64,000 nucleotides of DNA from Bacteroides reticulotermitis JCM 10512 (GTDB lineage: Bacteria > Bacteroidota > Bacteroidia > Bacteroidales > Bacteroidaceae), in assembly GCF_000517545.1 (NCBI RefSeq), contig NZ_BAIV01000004.1:62001-126000 (forward strand). The letters run 5' to 3'. The notes beneath the pieces were generated by a model, which searched no databases, was not told the DNA's origin, and saw only the letters and a program-made list of their open reading frames with translations. This document shows, piece by piece, positions 13,044 through 22,833 of the stretch. Made by a program: the position numbers and the translations under genes. How positions within the stretch are numbered: position 1 is the stretch's first letter; each line of letters opens with the position of its first letter.

Positions 13044-13862
13044 CTTCCGACGTACGCTTCTAATAATAGTTTCTGCTATTTTAATGGGGAATTTCGCTCT
13101 TTCTGCCGTGCTCAGTGTGAGTCGAAGAATGATGCGTTCCAGTCCGGTGAGCACGTAATGTACGATCTATATTTCAACTGGAAGTTTGTGTGGGTTAAAG
13201 CAGGACTGGCCAGCTTAACCACCAACGCCACCACCTATCACTCTCAACCCGCCTATCGGATGAATCTGCTTGCCATCAGCGGCAAACGGGCGGACTACTT
13301 CTTCAAGATGAGAGATACCCTGACCTGTGTGATGGGACAGAAACTAGAACCCCGTTACTTCCGTAAAGGTGCTGAAGAAGGTAAACGCTATACCGTCGAT
13401 GAAGCTCGGTTCTCCTATAAAGACGGACTTTGTTTTGTCAACCAGAAGCGCACACACCGTGATGGAGAAGTGCAGGAGATGGAATATAGCGACAGCCGTT
13501 GCATCTATGATATGCTCACTATTCTGGCACAGGCTCGTTCATATGATCCTGCCGACTATAAGATAGGTGATAAAATCAAATTCCCGATGGCTACCGGACG
13601 TAAGGTTGAAGAACAGACATTAATCTATCGGGGCAAGGAAAATGTGAAGGCAGAGAATGGCGTCACATACCGTTGCCTCATCTTCTCACTGGTGGAGTAT
13701 GATAAGAAGGGCAAAGAGAAAGAAGTAATCACGTTCTTTGTTTCGGATGACAAGAACCACCTTCCGGTTCGATTGGATATGTATCTTAACTTCGGTTCGG
13801 CCAAAGCGTTCCTGCGTAGTGTAAGCGGCAACCGCCATCCGCTGACCTCGGTCGTTAAATAA
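12991..13862 (+). CDS. DUF3108 family exported protein, frame broken near 13112
   Basis: The gene overlaps the end of the Ig-like lipoprotein gene by 53 bases in another frame, so the two are coupled. The N-terminus has a membrane or signal segment (TLLIIVSAILMGNFALSAVL). After a one-base loss at about 13112 the frame resumes as CESKNDAFQSGEHVMYDLYFNW. From there the sequence matches the DUF3108 beta-barrel family (FNWKFVWVKAGLASL, DMLTILAQAR, FFVSDDKNHLPVRLD). The total is about 290 residues. DUF3108 proteins are periplasmic and of unknown role; some resemble LolA/lipocalin-like carriers. A role with the upstream lipoprotein is only inferred. Confidence 0.82.
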
Positions 13863-13895
13863 TCGATTCTGTATTGAAAATCCGCTGAAGATCAG

Positions 13896-14312
13896 TTATA
13901 AGCCTTTGAAAGGAACCTGCTGATCTTTTCGGAATACGCTCGACTCAAACGTGGCGATCAGTTCGCCGTGTTGGTTCGTTATGTCCACTTGGTAACACCC
14001 GGTGCTTCGTCCGATGTATCGTTCGCGCGCCTCGGCATACAAGGTATCTCCGCTTCCGCTGGCGCGTAGGAAGGTGATATTGGCTGAAAGTGAGAAAGCC
14101 AATGTACCGTGTGAATTGGCTGCGGCAGCCAGTGTCAGATCGGCCAGTGTGAAGATTGCCCCTCCTTGTGTCCGCCCACCTGCGTTGAGGTGTACGGGCT
14201 TTATTTCCATTTTGGCTTTACCATAGCCTTTGCGTATCTCTACTAGTTCGACACCCGCCTGCTCGGCAAAGGTATCATGCTGAAAGAATTCGTGTGGAGT
14301 CATGTCTGCCAT
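13896..14312 (-). CDS. PaaI-family hotdog-fold thioesterase
   Basis: This protein of 138 residues is a single hotdog domain of the acyl-CoA thioesterase family (PaaI/YdiI-like). The motif LNAGGRTQGGAIFTLADLTLAAAAN carries the conserved Gly-Gly and the acidic residue on the long central helix. The ATG at 14312 was chosen because a -7 box lies at 14331-14338, which excludes the upstream TTG. The substrate is unknown; aryl or acyl-CoA esters are typical. It converges on the DUF3108 gene and is followed by no partner. Confidence 0.85.
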   Translation of the reverse strand: MADMTPHEFFQHDTFAEQAGVELVEIRKGYGKAKMEIKPVHLNAGGRTQGGAIFTLADLTLAAAANSHGTLAFSLSANITFLRASGSGDTLYAEARERYIGRSTGCYQVDITNQHGELIATFESSVFRKDQQVPFKGL

Positions 14313-14330
14313 ATTTACTCGATGTTTCTG

Positions 14331-14338
14331 CAAATGTA
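14331..14338 (-). promoter_or_regulatory. -7 promoter box of the thioesterase gene
   Basis: The minus strand reads TACATTTG, an exact consensus match, about 19 bases before the ATG at 14312. It fixes that ATG as the likely start. Confidence 0.6.
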
Positions 14339-14480
14339 TCTATTTTGTCGCAAACGCGTGCAAGCTATCTCTTTTATTGTGAGCGCGGAGCGTGCTGTAA
14401 TTCGCGCTTTTTACCTGCATAAAGAGAAAGGGCCGATACATATTCATATACTGGCCCTTTCTCTGCGAGATGTGTCTCGT

Positions 14481-15960
14481 CTATTTATTCAGTCTCCACT
14501 CAAAGCCGTCTTTGGTGTCCTTAACTTCGAAACCAAGTGCGGTGAGGGTGTTGCGTATTTCGTCGGAAGTAGCCCAATCTTTATTGGCTTTTGCCTTTAC
14601 GCGTTGTTCCAACAGCATATCTACTACTTTTCCATAAGCAGCTTCGCGGCCGTCTGAAGACCCTTTCTCTTCTTTCAATCCCATAATCTCGAAACTGAAT
14701 GTATGGAAGATGTCTTTGAGTTCGTTCAAGTCGTCGGCAGAAATCGTGGCGTTTCCGGCAATCACATTGTTGATAATGCGTGCGCCTTCAAAGAGTTGTG
14801 CGATAACGATCGGCGTATTCAAATCGTCGTTCATAGCTTCGTAGCATTTGGCACGGAGCTCTTTCACGTTGATAGTATCCGAAGTAGCTGCGGCAGGAGA
14901 GATTTTGTCTAATCCGTCTATGGCTTCCATCAAGCGTTGCAATCCTCTTTCGGAAGCCTGCAAAGCTTCGTTGCTGAAATCGACCGTGCTGCGGTAATGA
15001 GCCTGTAGGATAAAGAAGCGTATGGTCATCGGGCTATAAGCCTGAGTCAACAACTTATGGCTTCCTTCGAAGAACTCGTCCAGCGAAATGAAGTTGTTGA
15101 GCGACTTGCTCATTTTCGTACCGTTGATGGTGATCATGTTGTTGTGCATCCAGTAGCGAACCATGTCGTCGCCTTGGGAAGCTACCGACTGAGCGATTTC
15201 GCATTCGTGGTGTGGGAAGATTAGATCCATTCCCCCTCCGTGTATATCGAAGTGTTCGCCCAGATACTTGCGGCCCATAGCCGTACACTCGGCATGCCAA
15301 CCGGGGAAACCGTCGCTCCAAGGTGATGGCCAGCGCATAATATGTTCGGGTTGGGCTTTCTTCCAGAGAGCAAAATCGGCCGGATTATGTTTTTCACTTT
15401 GCCCGTCGAGTTCGCGTGTGGTGTTCAGCACATCATCGAGGTTGCGTCCGGAAAGTTTCCCGTAATGATAGTCTTGGTTGTATTTAACCACATCAAAATA
15501 GACAGAACCCTCGCTTACATACGCGTATCCGGCATCCAGAATCTTCTGTACCAGCTGGATCTGTTCGATGATATGTCCCGAAGCATGAGGCTCGATGCTG
15601 GGAGATAATACATTGAGAGCTTCCATGGCTTTGTGGTAGCGATTGAGATAATACTGCACCACTTCCATAGGCTCTAACTCTTCCAAACGAGCTTTTTTGG
15701 CAATCTTATCTTCTCCTTCGTCGGCATCGTGTTCCAGATGGCCTACGTCGGTTATATTGCGTACGTAGCGTACTTTATATCCTAGGTGGGTGAGGTAGCG
15801 GAAGAGCACATCGAACGTGATGGCCGGGCGTGCGTGTCCCAAATGACCGTCGCCATAGACAGTAGGCCCGCAGACGTACATGCCACATGCGTGCATGAAG
15901 CGGGACAAACAATTCCTTCTTTCTGTCTAACGTATTGTAAATGGTAAGTTGATGTTCCAT
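14481..15960 (-). CDS. cysS: Cysteinyl-tRNA synthetase, frame broken near 15886-15893
   Basis: This class I synthetase charges tRNA-Cys. The HIGH-type motif GHLGH is near residue 45, zinc ligands are in CGPTVYG, WHAEC and FPHHECE, and the signature KMSKS is near residue 280. The N-terminal 21 codons start at 15960 and end in VPLHA; the main frame resumes at CGMYVCGP. Comparing with the usual VPLHAPHVGMYVCGP shows two separate one-base losses within about ten bases (CC to C and GG for GGG). The gene is normally single and essential, so this is strong evidence for assembly error rather than a real mutation. Corrected length is about 493 residues. Confidence 0.95.
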
Positions 15961-15990
15961 AACATTTTGCTGTTTTTTTAGTTAGAAATG

Positions 15991-15998
15991 CAAAGTTA
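15991..15998 (-). promoter_or_regulatory. -7 promoter box of cysS
   Basis: The minus strand reads TAACTTTG, matching TAnnTTTG, about 31 bases before the cysS start at 15960. Confidence 0.55.
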
Positions 15999-16074
15999 GA
16001 ATAAATTCCGAATATGCGTGATAACTTTCGACTGATTGTTCAGCGAAGAAGTGTACGAAATTGCAGTTTCCGGG

Positions 16075-16889
16075 CTATAGGCTGTGGAAGCAGAACCGTT
16101 CGATCGCTTCGGCTACCCCGTCTTCGTCATTACTCAGCGTAATGTAATCAGCTGCAATCTTTACCGGTACTTGGGCATTTTCCATGGCAATTCCGAATCC
16201 GGCAAACCGAATCATGGACAGGTCGTTGTACCCGTCACCTATGGCCATAATTTCCTCGCGCTGAATTTGCGTCTTCTCCAGCAGAACGGCAAGTGACAAG
16301 GCTTTGTCGATACCCTGCGGAACTAGCTCCAGAAAGTAGGGCTCCGATCGGAACACATTGATGCGTCCTTGCAGACGGATCGATAGTTCGGATTCGACTT
16401 GGATCAGTTGGGTCGGTTCGCCAACGATGAGGCATTTGGGCACGGGGAGTTTAAGCTCCGTAAGGAAATTGTGCGCTTTGCGTATGTTCATTTTATTGAG
16501 AGAGGCCTCTTTAATGACATAAGGGTCTTCCGGGTTTTCGGTGACTATTTCCGTCCCGTCGTACGAAAGGATGCTGAGTTGATGAGTATGCGCGCATTCA
16601 TAAAGTATCGGGATGATTTCATCGGGCAACACATTCTCGTAGACGATATTTCCGGTCTGCCAATCGATAATTTCTCCGCCGTTGTAAGAGAGGATAAAGC
16701 CGCCAAATTGCTCCATTTGCAATTCGGTGGCCAGCGGTACTATGCCATAAGTCGGTCGCCCGGAAGCCAGAACCAGCCGGATTCCTTTTTTCTGCGCACG
16801 TATCAATACTTCCCGGTTGCGGGAGATATTTCTTTCTGAGAGTTGGTAAGTGTGCCGTCGAGATCGAGCACAATAAGCTTGTATTTCAT
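16075..16889 (-). CDS. Cof-type HAD hydrolase, frame broken near 16822
   Basis: This cytosolic phosphatase of the Cof/YidA branch of the haloacid dehalogenase superfamily starts with the nucleophile motif DLDGTLT at residues 8-14. The cap domain lies in the middle, and motif IV is GDGYNDLSM near residue 215. The start at 16889 reads MKYKLIVLDLDGT; one base is lost at about 16822 in a GGG run, after KEIS, and the main frame then continues to residue 271. The usual substrates of the family are sugar phosphates and FMN. It is monocistronic. Confidence 0.88.
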
Positions 16890-16912
16890 GCCGTATGCTT
16901 AAAATTTGCGCG

Positions 16913-16920
16913 CAAAGATA
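16913..16920 (-). promoter_or_regulatory. -7 promoter box of the HAD hydrolase gene
   Basis: The minus strand reads TATCTTTG, an exact consensus match, 24 bases before the start codon at 16889. Confidence 0.6.
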
Positions 16921-16970
16921 GGGCAAAAAAACGGTGCGGCAAATGGGGCAGGGAAAGTTGCTCTGTTTTC

Positions 16971-17153
16971 TTACTTATTCACGTTTTCCGATAGGGACTC
17001 TTCTTCTTCGCTCCATACGGTTTCGACTAGGTTTTCTATCAGGAGCTTCTTCTGGGTTTTGTCAAAGCGCAGCGTGAATTTGTAGTGTTTGTGTAGGATG
17101 CGGCTAATCTGCTTCATCCCATGCTTGAACGGGGAAGCTGTTGACAAATACAT
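16971..17153 (-). CDS. Possible small protein of 60 residues, unknown
   Basis: An open frame of 60 codons fills most of the 350-base gap between the SNF2 gene and the HAD gene. The product is basic in the middle (HKHYKFTLRFDKTQKK) and acidic at the end (WSEEEESL). Codon choice looks protein-like, but there is no recognised family, no clear ribosome-binding site and no promoter box. It could be the tail of a decayed gene or chance. Confidence 0.3.
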   Translation of the reverse strand: MYLSTASPFKHGMKQISRILHKHYKFTLRFDKTQKKLLIENLVETVWSEEEESLSENVNK

Positions 17154-17239
17154 TCAAAAGATTGGTTTGATCCCGAACGCTTTACAAAAAGATCAGGCGA
17201 ATTGTTCTTTCTTAACCAGATTGCTTCTCTCAAAGAACT

Positions 17240-20200
17240 TTAGTCCAACAGGCTAGCCCACTGTTTATCAGTCAATACCGGAGAGGCGTCGTTGTCAGTA
17301 ATGAATATTTCCGCCAGCTTTTTCTTATCCTCCTGTAGATGAAGTATTTTTTCTTCGATACTGTTTTGCGTAATGAAACGATAAGCGATCACCTGCTTGT
17401 CTTGTCCGATGCGATGGGCGCGGGCGATAGCCTGTGATTCGGCAGCGGGATTCCACCACGGGTCGATGATAAACACATAATCCGCCTGCGTAAGGTTAAG
17501 CCCCACGCCGCCGGCTTTGAGCGAAATAAGAAACGCCTGCACATCGTCTTGATCGGTGAAATGGGCAATTTCCGTTGGTCGGTTGTTGGTCGATCCGGTT
17601 AGTAACGCATACTTCCATCCCCGCTGGCGGAACGTTTCCGCCAATATCTCCAAATGCTTGACGAAGGAGGAGAAGATCAATACTTTGTGGCCCTCACTCC
17701 GTAGGGTACCAAATGTCTCGATTATCTGTTCCGCTTTCCCGGAAACTCCGGTGAAATCGGGTAAAATGAGCTGTGGGTGGCAAGCCAGCTGACGTAGTCG
17801 CAAGATACCGTTGAGGACACTGAACGTATGCAGCCGGTCTACATGCGCGGGACGGTTTAATAGTGTGTTGCGCAGACTGTTTTTCTCTTGCTCATATTGC
17901 GCTTCCTGCTCTCGCGACATATCACAATAAATAATCTCCTCGGTGAGCGGAGGAAGTTCCGGTGCCACTTCACTTTTGCTTCGCCGCAGGATGAAAGGAG
18001 CGACTAACTGCTGCAACTGCCCTTCCAAGCGTGTATTCCCTTGACGAATGGGGGTAATGAAATGCCTTTGGAAAGTGGACTCGTCTTCCAGTAAATCCGG
18101 TTGCAGGAAACGAAACTGCGACCATAAGTCCTTAAGTGAGTTCTCGATCGGAGTGCCCGTCAATACAAGTCGGTGATTGCTTTGCAGCTGAATAGCCGAC
18201 CGGAACGTAAGCGAATCACTGCTTTTAATGTTCTGGCTTTCGTCCAAGACCACATACTCGAAGCGGTAGGAACTGAATATGTCGATGTTGTTCCGCATCA
18301 TTCCGTACGAGGTGAATATCAGGTGATATCGCTTGAAAAACAATTCGGGACGTTTCTTGGGAATAACGGTTGTGCTGTTGTACTCGCCCATGCTGAGCGT
18401 GGTGAATCGTTTGGCCTCTCTGCGCCAGTTATGCAGGAGCGAGGTGGGGACCACGATCAGGCTGGCAGGTTTGCGGCAGGCTTCTTCGGCTGGTTCCGCC
18501 GGCTTGGTGGGGAGAGATGTGTGCTGTTCTCTGATTTCACGTGTACCCGGTAGAAGCGAGTCGGCGGAGTCATCCGAGAATAAAGCATATTGTCCGTTCG
18601 ATTCTACGACGGCAGGGACAACAATTGGGCTGTCCGGTTGCCGGACGGCTTCCGAAGGTATGCTTGCAGGCTCTTGCGGTTTGTAGATGTGTTGCAGCAA
18701 AGTCAGGGTTTGGAGAGTTTTGCCCAGTCCCATGTCATCTGCCAAACATCCGCCAAAGCCGTATTCGTGCAGTTGCATCATCCAGGAGAAACCTTTCTGT
18801 TGATAGGGGCGTAATTTCGCTTTCAGTCCTTGGGGGACGGGAATTGCTTTGATCTCACTTTTTGCCGGAAATTCCTTTAAGCTCTGCTCGTTTAAAGCAG
18901 AATAAACCGCTCCCACGTATGTGCGCTTTATCCGGATTCCTTTTTCCGATTGGTCGCCGATCTTTACCAGGTTTCCGTATTTGCTAAACCACTCCTCCGG
19001 CAATAGGAACATGCGTCCGTCGGGGAGTAAGTACTCTCTTTTTTCTTCAAGGATATGTTTGCGAAAGCGCGAAAAGGGAATCCGCAACTTACCAATAACC
19101 ACGGTGATATGTAGTTCAAACCAGTCCGGCTCATTGCTGTAGCTCTGCTCGATACGGATCTCGTCCAGGCAGTAGGGGGCGTTCTCTCTATTCCCCGTAA
19201 GCCGGAAAGAATTCTGTAGCATTTCCCGATGGTGGCTAATCCATTCGCTGATTGTTTTCTCAGTGGTGGCAGGTGCTAATTGAAAGTGGGCTTCGCCGAA
19301 GCGTTGTAGCCCGGCATCTGCTAACATCTGAAGCCGGTTCTCTTCAAAACCTGCGTCGCGCAGAAAAAAGCAGATTTCATCGGTCCCTTTCCGGTAAATG
19401 ATCTTTTTCATTTCGTCTGCACTGCCGGGTGTGAAATTGTACGTGCCGTATCGGTAGTTCAAGCGAATCATCTGTTCGCCGTACACGGTATCTTCGATCG
19501 TAAGCAGGGCTTCGCCTGAGAGCTTTTCTTCAACGATAGTCAGCCCGCGTGTCGTGATGTCGTGGTAGCGGGCTACCGGAATGACAATGTTATCGATATA
19601 CTTCTGCGTCTGAGACGCGTCGACACTTATAGAGCGCTTCTTGGTGAAAGGCAAAATGCGCATACTTTCGATGTGCGGAAAGAAGTACAGGTGCATACCT
19701 AGAAATAGGGTGGTAGGCGATGAGGTTAGTGCGATCACCGGCTTTAGCTCAGTCAGCGAAAGATCTTGTTTCTCGTATCGACACTTCAACTCATAGCGGA
19801 AATTGTGCGGGTCGGCTTGGAAGGTGAAGTGAATCTCTACATCATGCGGATGAACCTCGCAGGCATGATGGGCATACAGTAGTTTACTCCTTGCCTGCTT
19901 TTGATACAGTGGTAGGTTGTTGCTACGGATTAAAGCGAGTATTTCGAGTAGTTTTTTCTCAATAAACGGACGGATTACCGTCTTGAACCTTTCCGGCTCT
20001 TCCGACAGCTTTCTCAGGAAACGGGCAACTGTTTTCTCGCGCGAATACACCTCCATTAAATATTTCTCCGCATAATGAGAGGCGATCTCAATGGTCTGTC
20101 GTTCCGCTCGCTCATTTTGGCAAATCGCTCGGGCGAAGCGTGGAAAGCTTGCTCCATAAGATGATACGTACCGTTCTCGTCCCTCTCTGCCAGATAGGGA

Positions 20201-20274
20201 GTTAACAAGGGACCAAGCACAGGGTGCTCGGTGAAGACGATAATAACTTCTTCGGTAGATGGTTTCTCTCTCAT
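17240..20274 (-). CDS. SNF2-family DNA-dependent ATPase/helicase, frame broken near 20104
   Basis: The corrected product has about 1011 residues. The N-terminal half is a bacterial SNF2-associated region. The ATPase core begins with DDMGLGKT (motif I) near residue 511 and has DESQ (motif II) near residue 676 and LTGTPIENS (motif III). The C-terminal helicase domain ends with ARAHRIGQ (motif VI) near residue 951. A 90-residue low-complexity Pro/Ser/Glu insert separates motif I and motif Ia. The first 57 codons from 20274 are out of frame with the rest; one G restored at about 20104 gives SERERQTIEIAS. Such proteins remodel nucleoprotein or RNA polymerase complexes (RapA-like). No restriction or phage-defence partner lies beside it. 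Confidence 0.88.
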
Positions 20275-20294
20275 CCTATTTACGCTTTAACCGA

Positions 20295-20302
20295 CAAAGA
20301 TA
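20295..20302 (-). promoter_or_regulatory. -7 promoter box of the SNF2 gene
   Basis: The minus strand reads TATCTTTG, an exact match, 21 bases before the start codon at 20274. It supports the upstream start rather than the internal ATG at 20056. Confidence 0.6.
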
Positions 20303-20400
20303 TAGGAAAAACCTTAATTCTGCAGCATGATAAAGGAAAACAAATGTGTACTGCTAGGAATAGCGGGCAATTTATACCCGACTTGCTAAGCGGCTAGCTA

Positions 20401-20487
20401 AGGTCGACCGTCCAGTCAACTTAGGTCGGCTTATTGGACAACGAAGGTCGGCTGTTGAGCAACCCGGGTCGGCTATGTAGCTTGTCG
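20401..20487. repeat. Four phased ~22-bp repeats with GGTCGrCy core
   Basis: Units start at 20401, 20423, 20445 and 20466 (steps 22, 22, 21). Each begins (A/G)GGTCG: AGGTCGACC, AGGTCGGCT, AGGTCGGCT, GGGTCGGCT. The first core is a perfect 8-bp palindrome (GGTCGACC) and the others are imperfect. The array lies 100 bases upstream of the SNF2 promoter, in a stretch from 20303 to 21174 that holds no gene. Confidence 0.75.
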
Positions 20488-20694
20488 CCGCACTAAAGCA
20501 TAAACGTTTAGCGTATTCATCTCCTGTGATTTTCGGAAATTACGCGATTACCGGAGAAAGTCTGAAGGACTCTTCGTCACGTTAGGTGCAAATTAGCGTT
20601 TGTTTTGTTCGATAGTTGTCAGATATCCAGGTGACTAATGGATAAGAAATGACTCTAGGATTACTTGAATATGGTCTGTTTTCGCTAGGCTTTC

Positions 20695-20885
20695 AAGTGT
20701 TAATGGTTTGGATTTGAAGCATTAATAGTCTATGGGATAGGTATTAATAGACTGTCACTCAGGTGACTTGAGTCAAGAACTCCGGTTGCTTAGATCAAGT
20801 ACTCAAGTTAGTCCACTCGCATGTCGGTTTACCTCACTCAAGTACTCCAGTTGCTCGGGATGAGTACGCAGCTTACTTGAAAGGA
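20695..20885. repeat. Degenerate 22-bp periodic array (about nine units)
   Basis: A core resembling (A/C)(A/G)GT recurs at 20695, 20717, 20739, 20761, 20783 and 20805 at exact 22-base steps, then with slight slippage at 20825, 20848 and 20869. The first three units share TTAAT at 20700, 20722 and 20744 (ATTAAT in the second and third). The later units share caAGtACTC at 20774, 20796 and 20839. Many cores are imperfect dyads, for example GACTTGAGTC and GTCACTCAGGTGAC. The layout is the same as the arrays in the leaders of the two HU-like genes, but no HU-like gene is adjacent. Confidence 0.7.
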
Positions 20886-20918
20886 GCGGTCGATTCTTCC
20901 GGATATCTTACGAAATAC

Positions 20919-21140
20919 TATCTTTGAGAAAACAGGCCTGCATCTAAATGGGTAAAGAACCGGCTGAAGGCTAGAAATATTCAATCAGCCACAGGTTTCA
21001 GCTTAAAGTCTTTATAAACCAGCAGGTTGTCCTTGAAGCTGAAAGCTGAAAGACAAATCCCAAACATTGTTTTCAGTCATTTTACCCGGAATTTCCCGTC
21101 GATTCACTCCCAAGGAAAAGGAGTGATCCGACTTTTTACT
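20919..21140 (+). ncRNA. Possible small RNA unit between the repeat array and the GH3-like gene
   Basis: A TATCTTTG box on the plus strand at 20919-20926 matches the -7 consensus but precedes no coding frame. Downstream are a perfect 9-bp inverted repeat (TTTCAGCTT at 20996-21004, AAGCTGAAA at 21036-21044) and a stem CACTCC/GGAGTG (21105-21110, 21120-21125) followed within eight bases by five T. This fits a transcript of about 200 bases with an end signal, converging on the GH3-like gene. It is only a structural suggestion. Confidence 0.3.
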
Positions 21141-21174
21141 TCACCAAATTGGGCTTAACGGGATTTGCTCTTGG

Positions 21175-22695
21175 TTACAACTTATCGTTGTTGTTGAGTG
21201 GCAACATCGCTTCGATGTATTCACGCGTATTGCTTAAGCGAGGAACCTTGTGCTGTCCGCCTAGTTTTCCTTTCTCGGCCAACCAGTCATGGAACAGGCC
21301 CGAACGAGCTACAATGATCTCTAAAGGTTGCAGAGCGATGTCTTTCCAACGCTTAGCTTCGTAGTCGGAGTTCACTTCTTTCAGGGTGGCATCGAGTATG
21401 GCGGCAAACTTCTCTACCGAATCCGGCATTTTGGCGAATTCGATCAACCATTGGTGTCGGCATTTGGCATGTTCGTCCATGAATACGGGTGCAGCCGAGT
21501 ATTCGCATATCTGGGCTCCTGTCTCTGCGCAGGCTTTAGCTAGTCCCTTCTCGGCATTATCTACAATCAGCTCTTCGCCGAAAGCATTGATGAAATGTTT
21601 GGTTCGTCCGGTGATCACGAACTTATAGGGATTCTTACTGGTAAACTTAACCGTATCACCAATCATATACCTCCATAATCCGCACGAGGTGGAGATTACC
21701 AACGCATAATTCTTGTTGAGTTCGATTTCCTCCAGGCAATATACTTGCGGGTTTTCTTTGCCGACCTCTTCCAACGGGATGAATTCGTAGAATATTCCAT
21801 AATCAATCATGAGCAACATCGCCGGATCGGAAAGGTCGTTCTGTGTGCCAAAGTAACCTTCAGAGGCATTGTACGTCTCCACATAATGCATCTTGGGTGA
21901 GCGAACAACCTGTTTGTATTGCTCCCGATACGGAGTGAAGGCTACGCCGCCGTGGAAGAATACTTCCAGATTGGGCCATACTTCTTCCAAACTCTGTTTG
22001 CCGGTCTTTTCCAATACGCGTTTGATAAGTACGAGCATCCACGATGGTACACCCGACAGGCTGGTTACATTGACTGGGATTGTGCTGTTGGCTATCGCTT
22101 CTATTTTGGTCTCCCATTCGTTCATCAAGGCGATTTTCTTACTTGGCACCCGGACAAAGTTAACCAACGGGTTGACGTTCTGGATCAGGATGGCCGATAA
22201 GTCACCCACTAAACTGTGATTGGAGTTGAGGTTCGGACTGTGGCTACCACCCAGAATCAGCCCTTTACCGGAAAAGAAATGGCTTTCCGGATTCATGCGA
22301 AAGTAGAGGGCTACCGCGTCTTTTCCACCTCGGTAATGGATGTCTTGTAACGCTTCCTTGCTGACAGGCAAGAATTTGCTCTTATCATTGGTTGTCCCGG
22401 AGGATTTGGCAAACCAGCGTATTTCGGATGGCCAAAGCAGATTCTGCTCTCCGGCACGTAGCCGTTCTATATAAGGTTTTATTTCTTCGTAGGTTTGAAT
22501 AGGCAAGCGATTGCGGAATGTTTCATAGTCTTTAATTGACGAGTAGTCATACTTTTGTCCCCATTCGGTATGAGCTGCTTCATTGATCAGACGTCTCAGC
22601 ACCTTTTGCTGAATATCGCCGGGCTGGGTAGCATAAAGATCTATTTCTTTTAAACGCGAATTGAAAGTCTTGCTTATAATCTTAGTAATATTCAT
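21175..22695 (-). CDS. GH3-family acyl-adenylating enzyme (GH3 auxin-responsive promoter-like)
   Basis: This protein of about 506 residues belongs to the ANL-superfamily GH3 group, which in plants conjugates amino acids to hormones through an acyl-AMP. In Bacteroidota it is common and its substrate is unknown. The phosphate-binding segment KSSGTTNDKSKFLP near residue 100 is conserved, and the C-terminal region has TGRTKHFINAFGEELIVDNAE, typical of the family. The ATG at 22695 (MNITKIISK) was preferred to the one at 22707 because it matches the usual family start; both lie just after a -7 box. Cytosolic, monocistronic and divergent from pfkA. Confidence 0.85.
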   Translation of the reverse strand: MNITKIISKTFNSRLKEIDLYATQPGDIQQKVLRRLINEAAHTEWGQKYDYSSIKDYETFRNRLPIQTYEEIKPYIERLRAGEQNLLWPSEIRWFAKSSGTTNDKSKFLPVSKEALQDIHYRGGKDAVALYFRMNPESHFFSGKGLILGGSHSPNLNSNHSLVGDLSAILIQNVNPLVNFVRVPSKKIALMNEWETKIEAIANSTIPVNVTSLSGVPSWMLVLIKRVLEKTGKQSLEEVWPNLEVFFHGGVAFTPYREQYKQVVRSPKMHYVETYNASEGYFGTQNDLSDPAMLLMIDYGIFYEFIPLEEVGKENPQVYCLEEIELNKNYALVISTSCGLWRYMIGDTVKFTSKNPYKFVITGRTKHFINAFGEELIVDNAEKGLAKACAETGAQICEYSAAPVFMDEHAKCRHQWLIEFAKMPDSVEKFAAILDATLKEVNSDYEAKRWKDIALQPLEIIVARSGLFHDWLAEKGKLGGQHKVPRLSNTREYIEAMLPLNNNDKL

Positions 22696-22726
22696 TTTTG
22701 CTATCACATGATAATGTTTATTCGTG

Positions 22727-22734
22727 CAAAAGTA
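22727..22734 (-). promoter_or_regulatory. -7 promoter box of the GH3-like gene
   Basis: The minus strand reads TACTTTTG, matching TAnnTTTG, 20 to 32 bases before the two possible starts. The divergent pfkA has only a weaker TATCTTTA at 22756-22763. Confidence 0.55.
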
Positions 22735-22833
22735 ACCCTATTTATCTTTTTTTTCTATCTTTACGTCGGAAATATTTGTTAAAACGGATGACCTCGAAAG
22801 CGATATACGAGTTTTGGGCTAAAAAAAACGACA

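Noticed and set aside
15886..15893. Programmed frameshifting in cysS and other genes
   Set aside because: No slippery heptamer or downstream pseudoknot pattern is shared, and two separate one-base losses in cysS fit sequencing error.
17240..20274. SNF2 protein as part of a phage-defence island
   Set aside because: Its neighbours are a HAD hydrolase, a small unknown frame and a gene-free stretch; no methylase, nuclease or other defence partner is present.
20401..20885. CRISPR-like array
   Set aside because: The repeats are short, degenerate and contiguous, with no unique spacers between identical repeats and no cas gene in the window.
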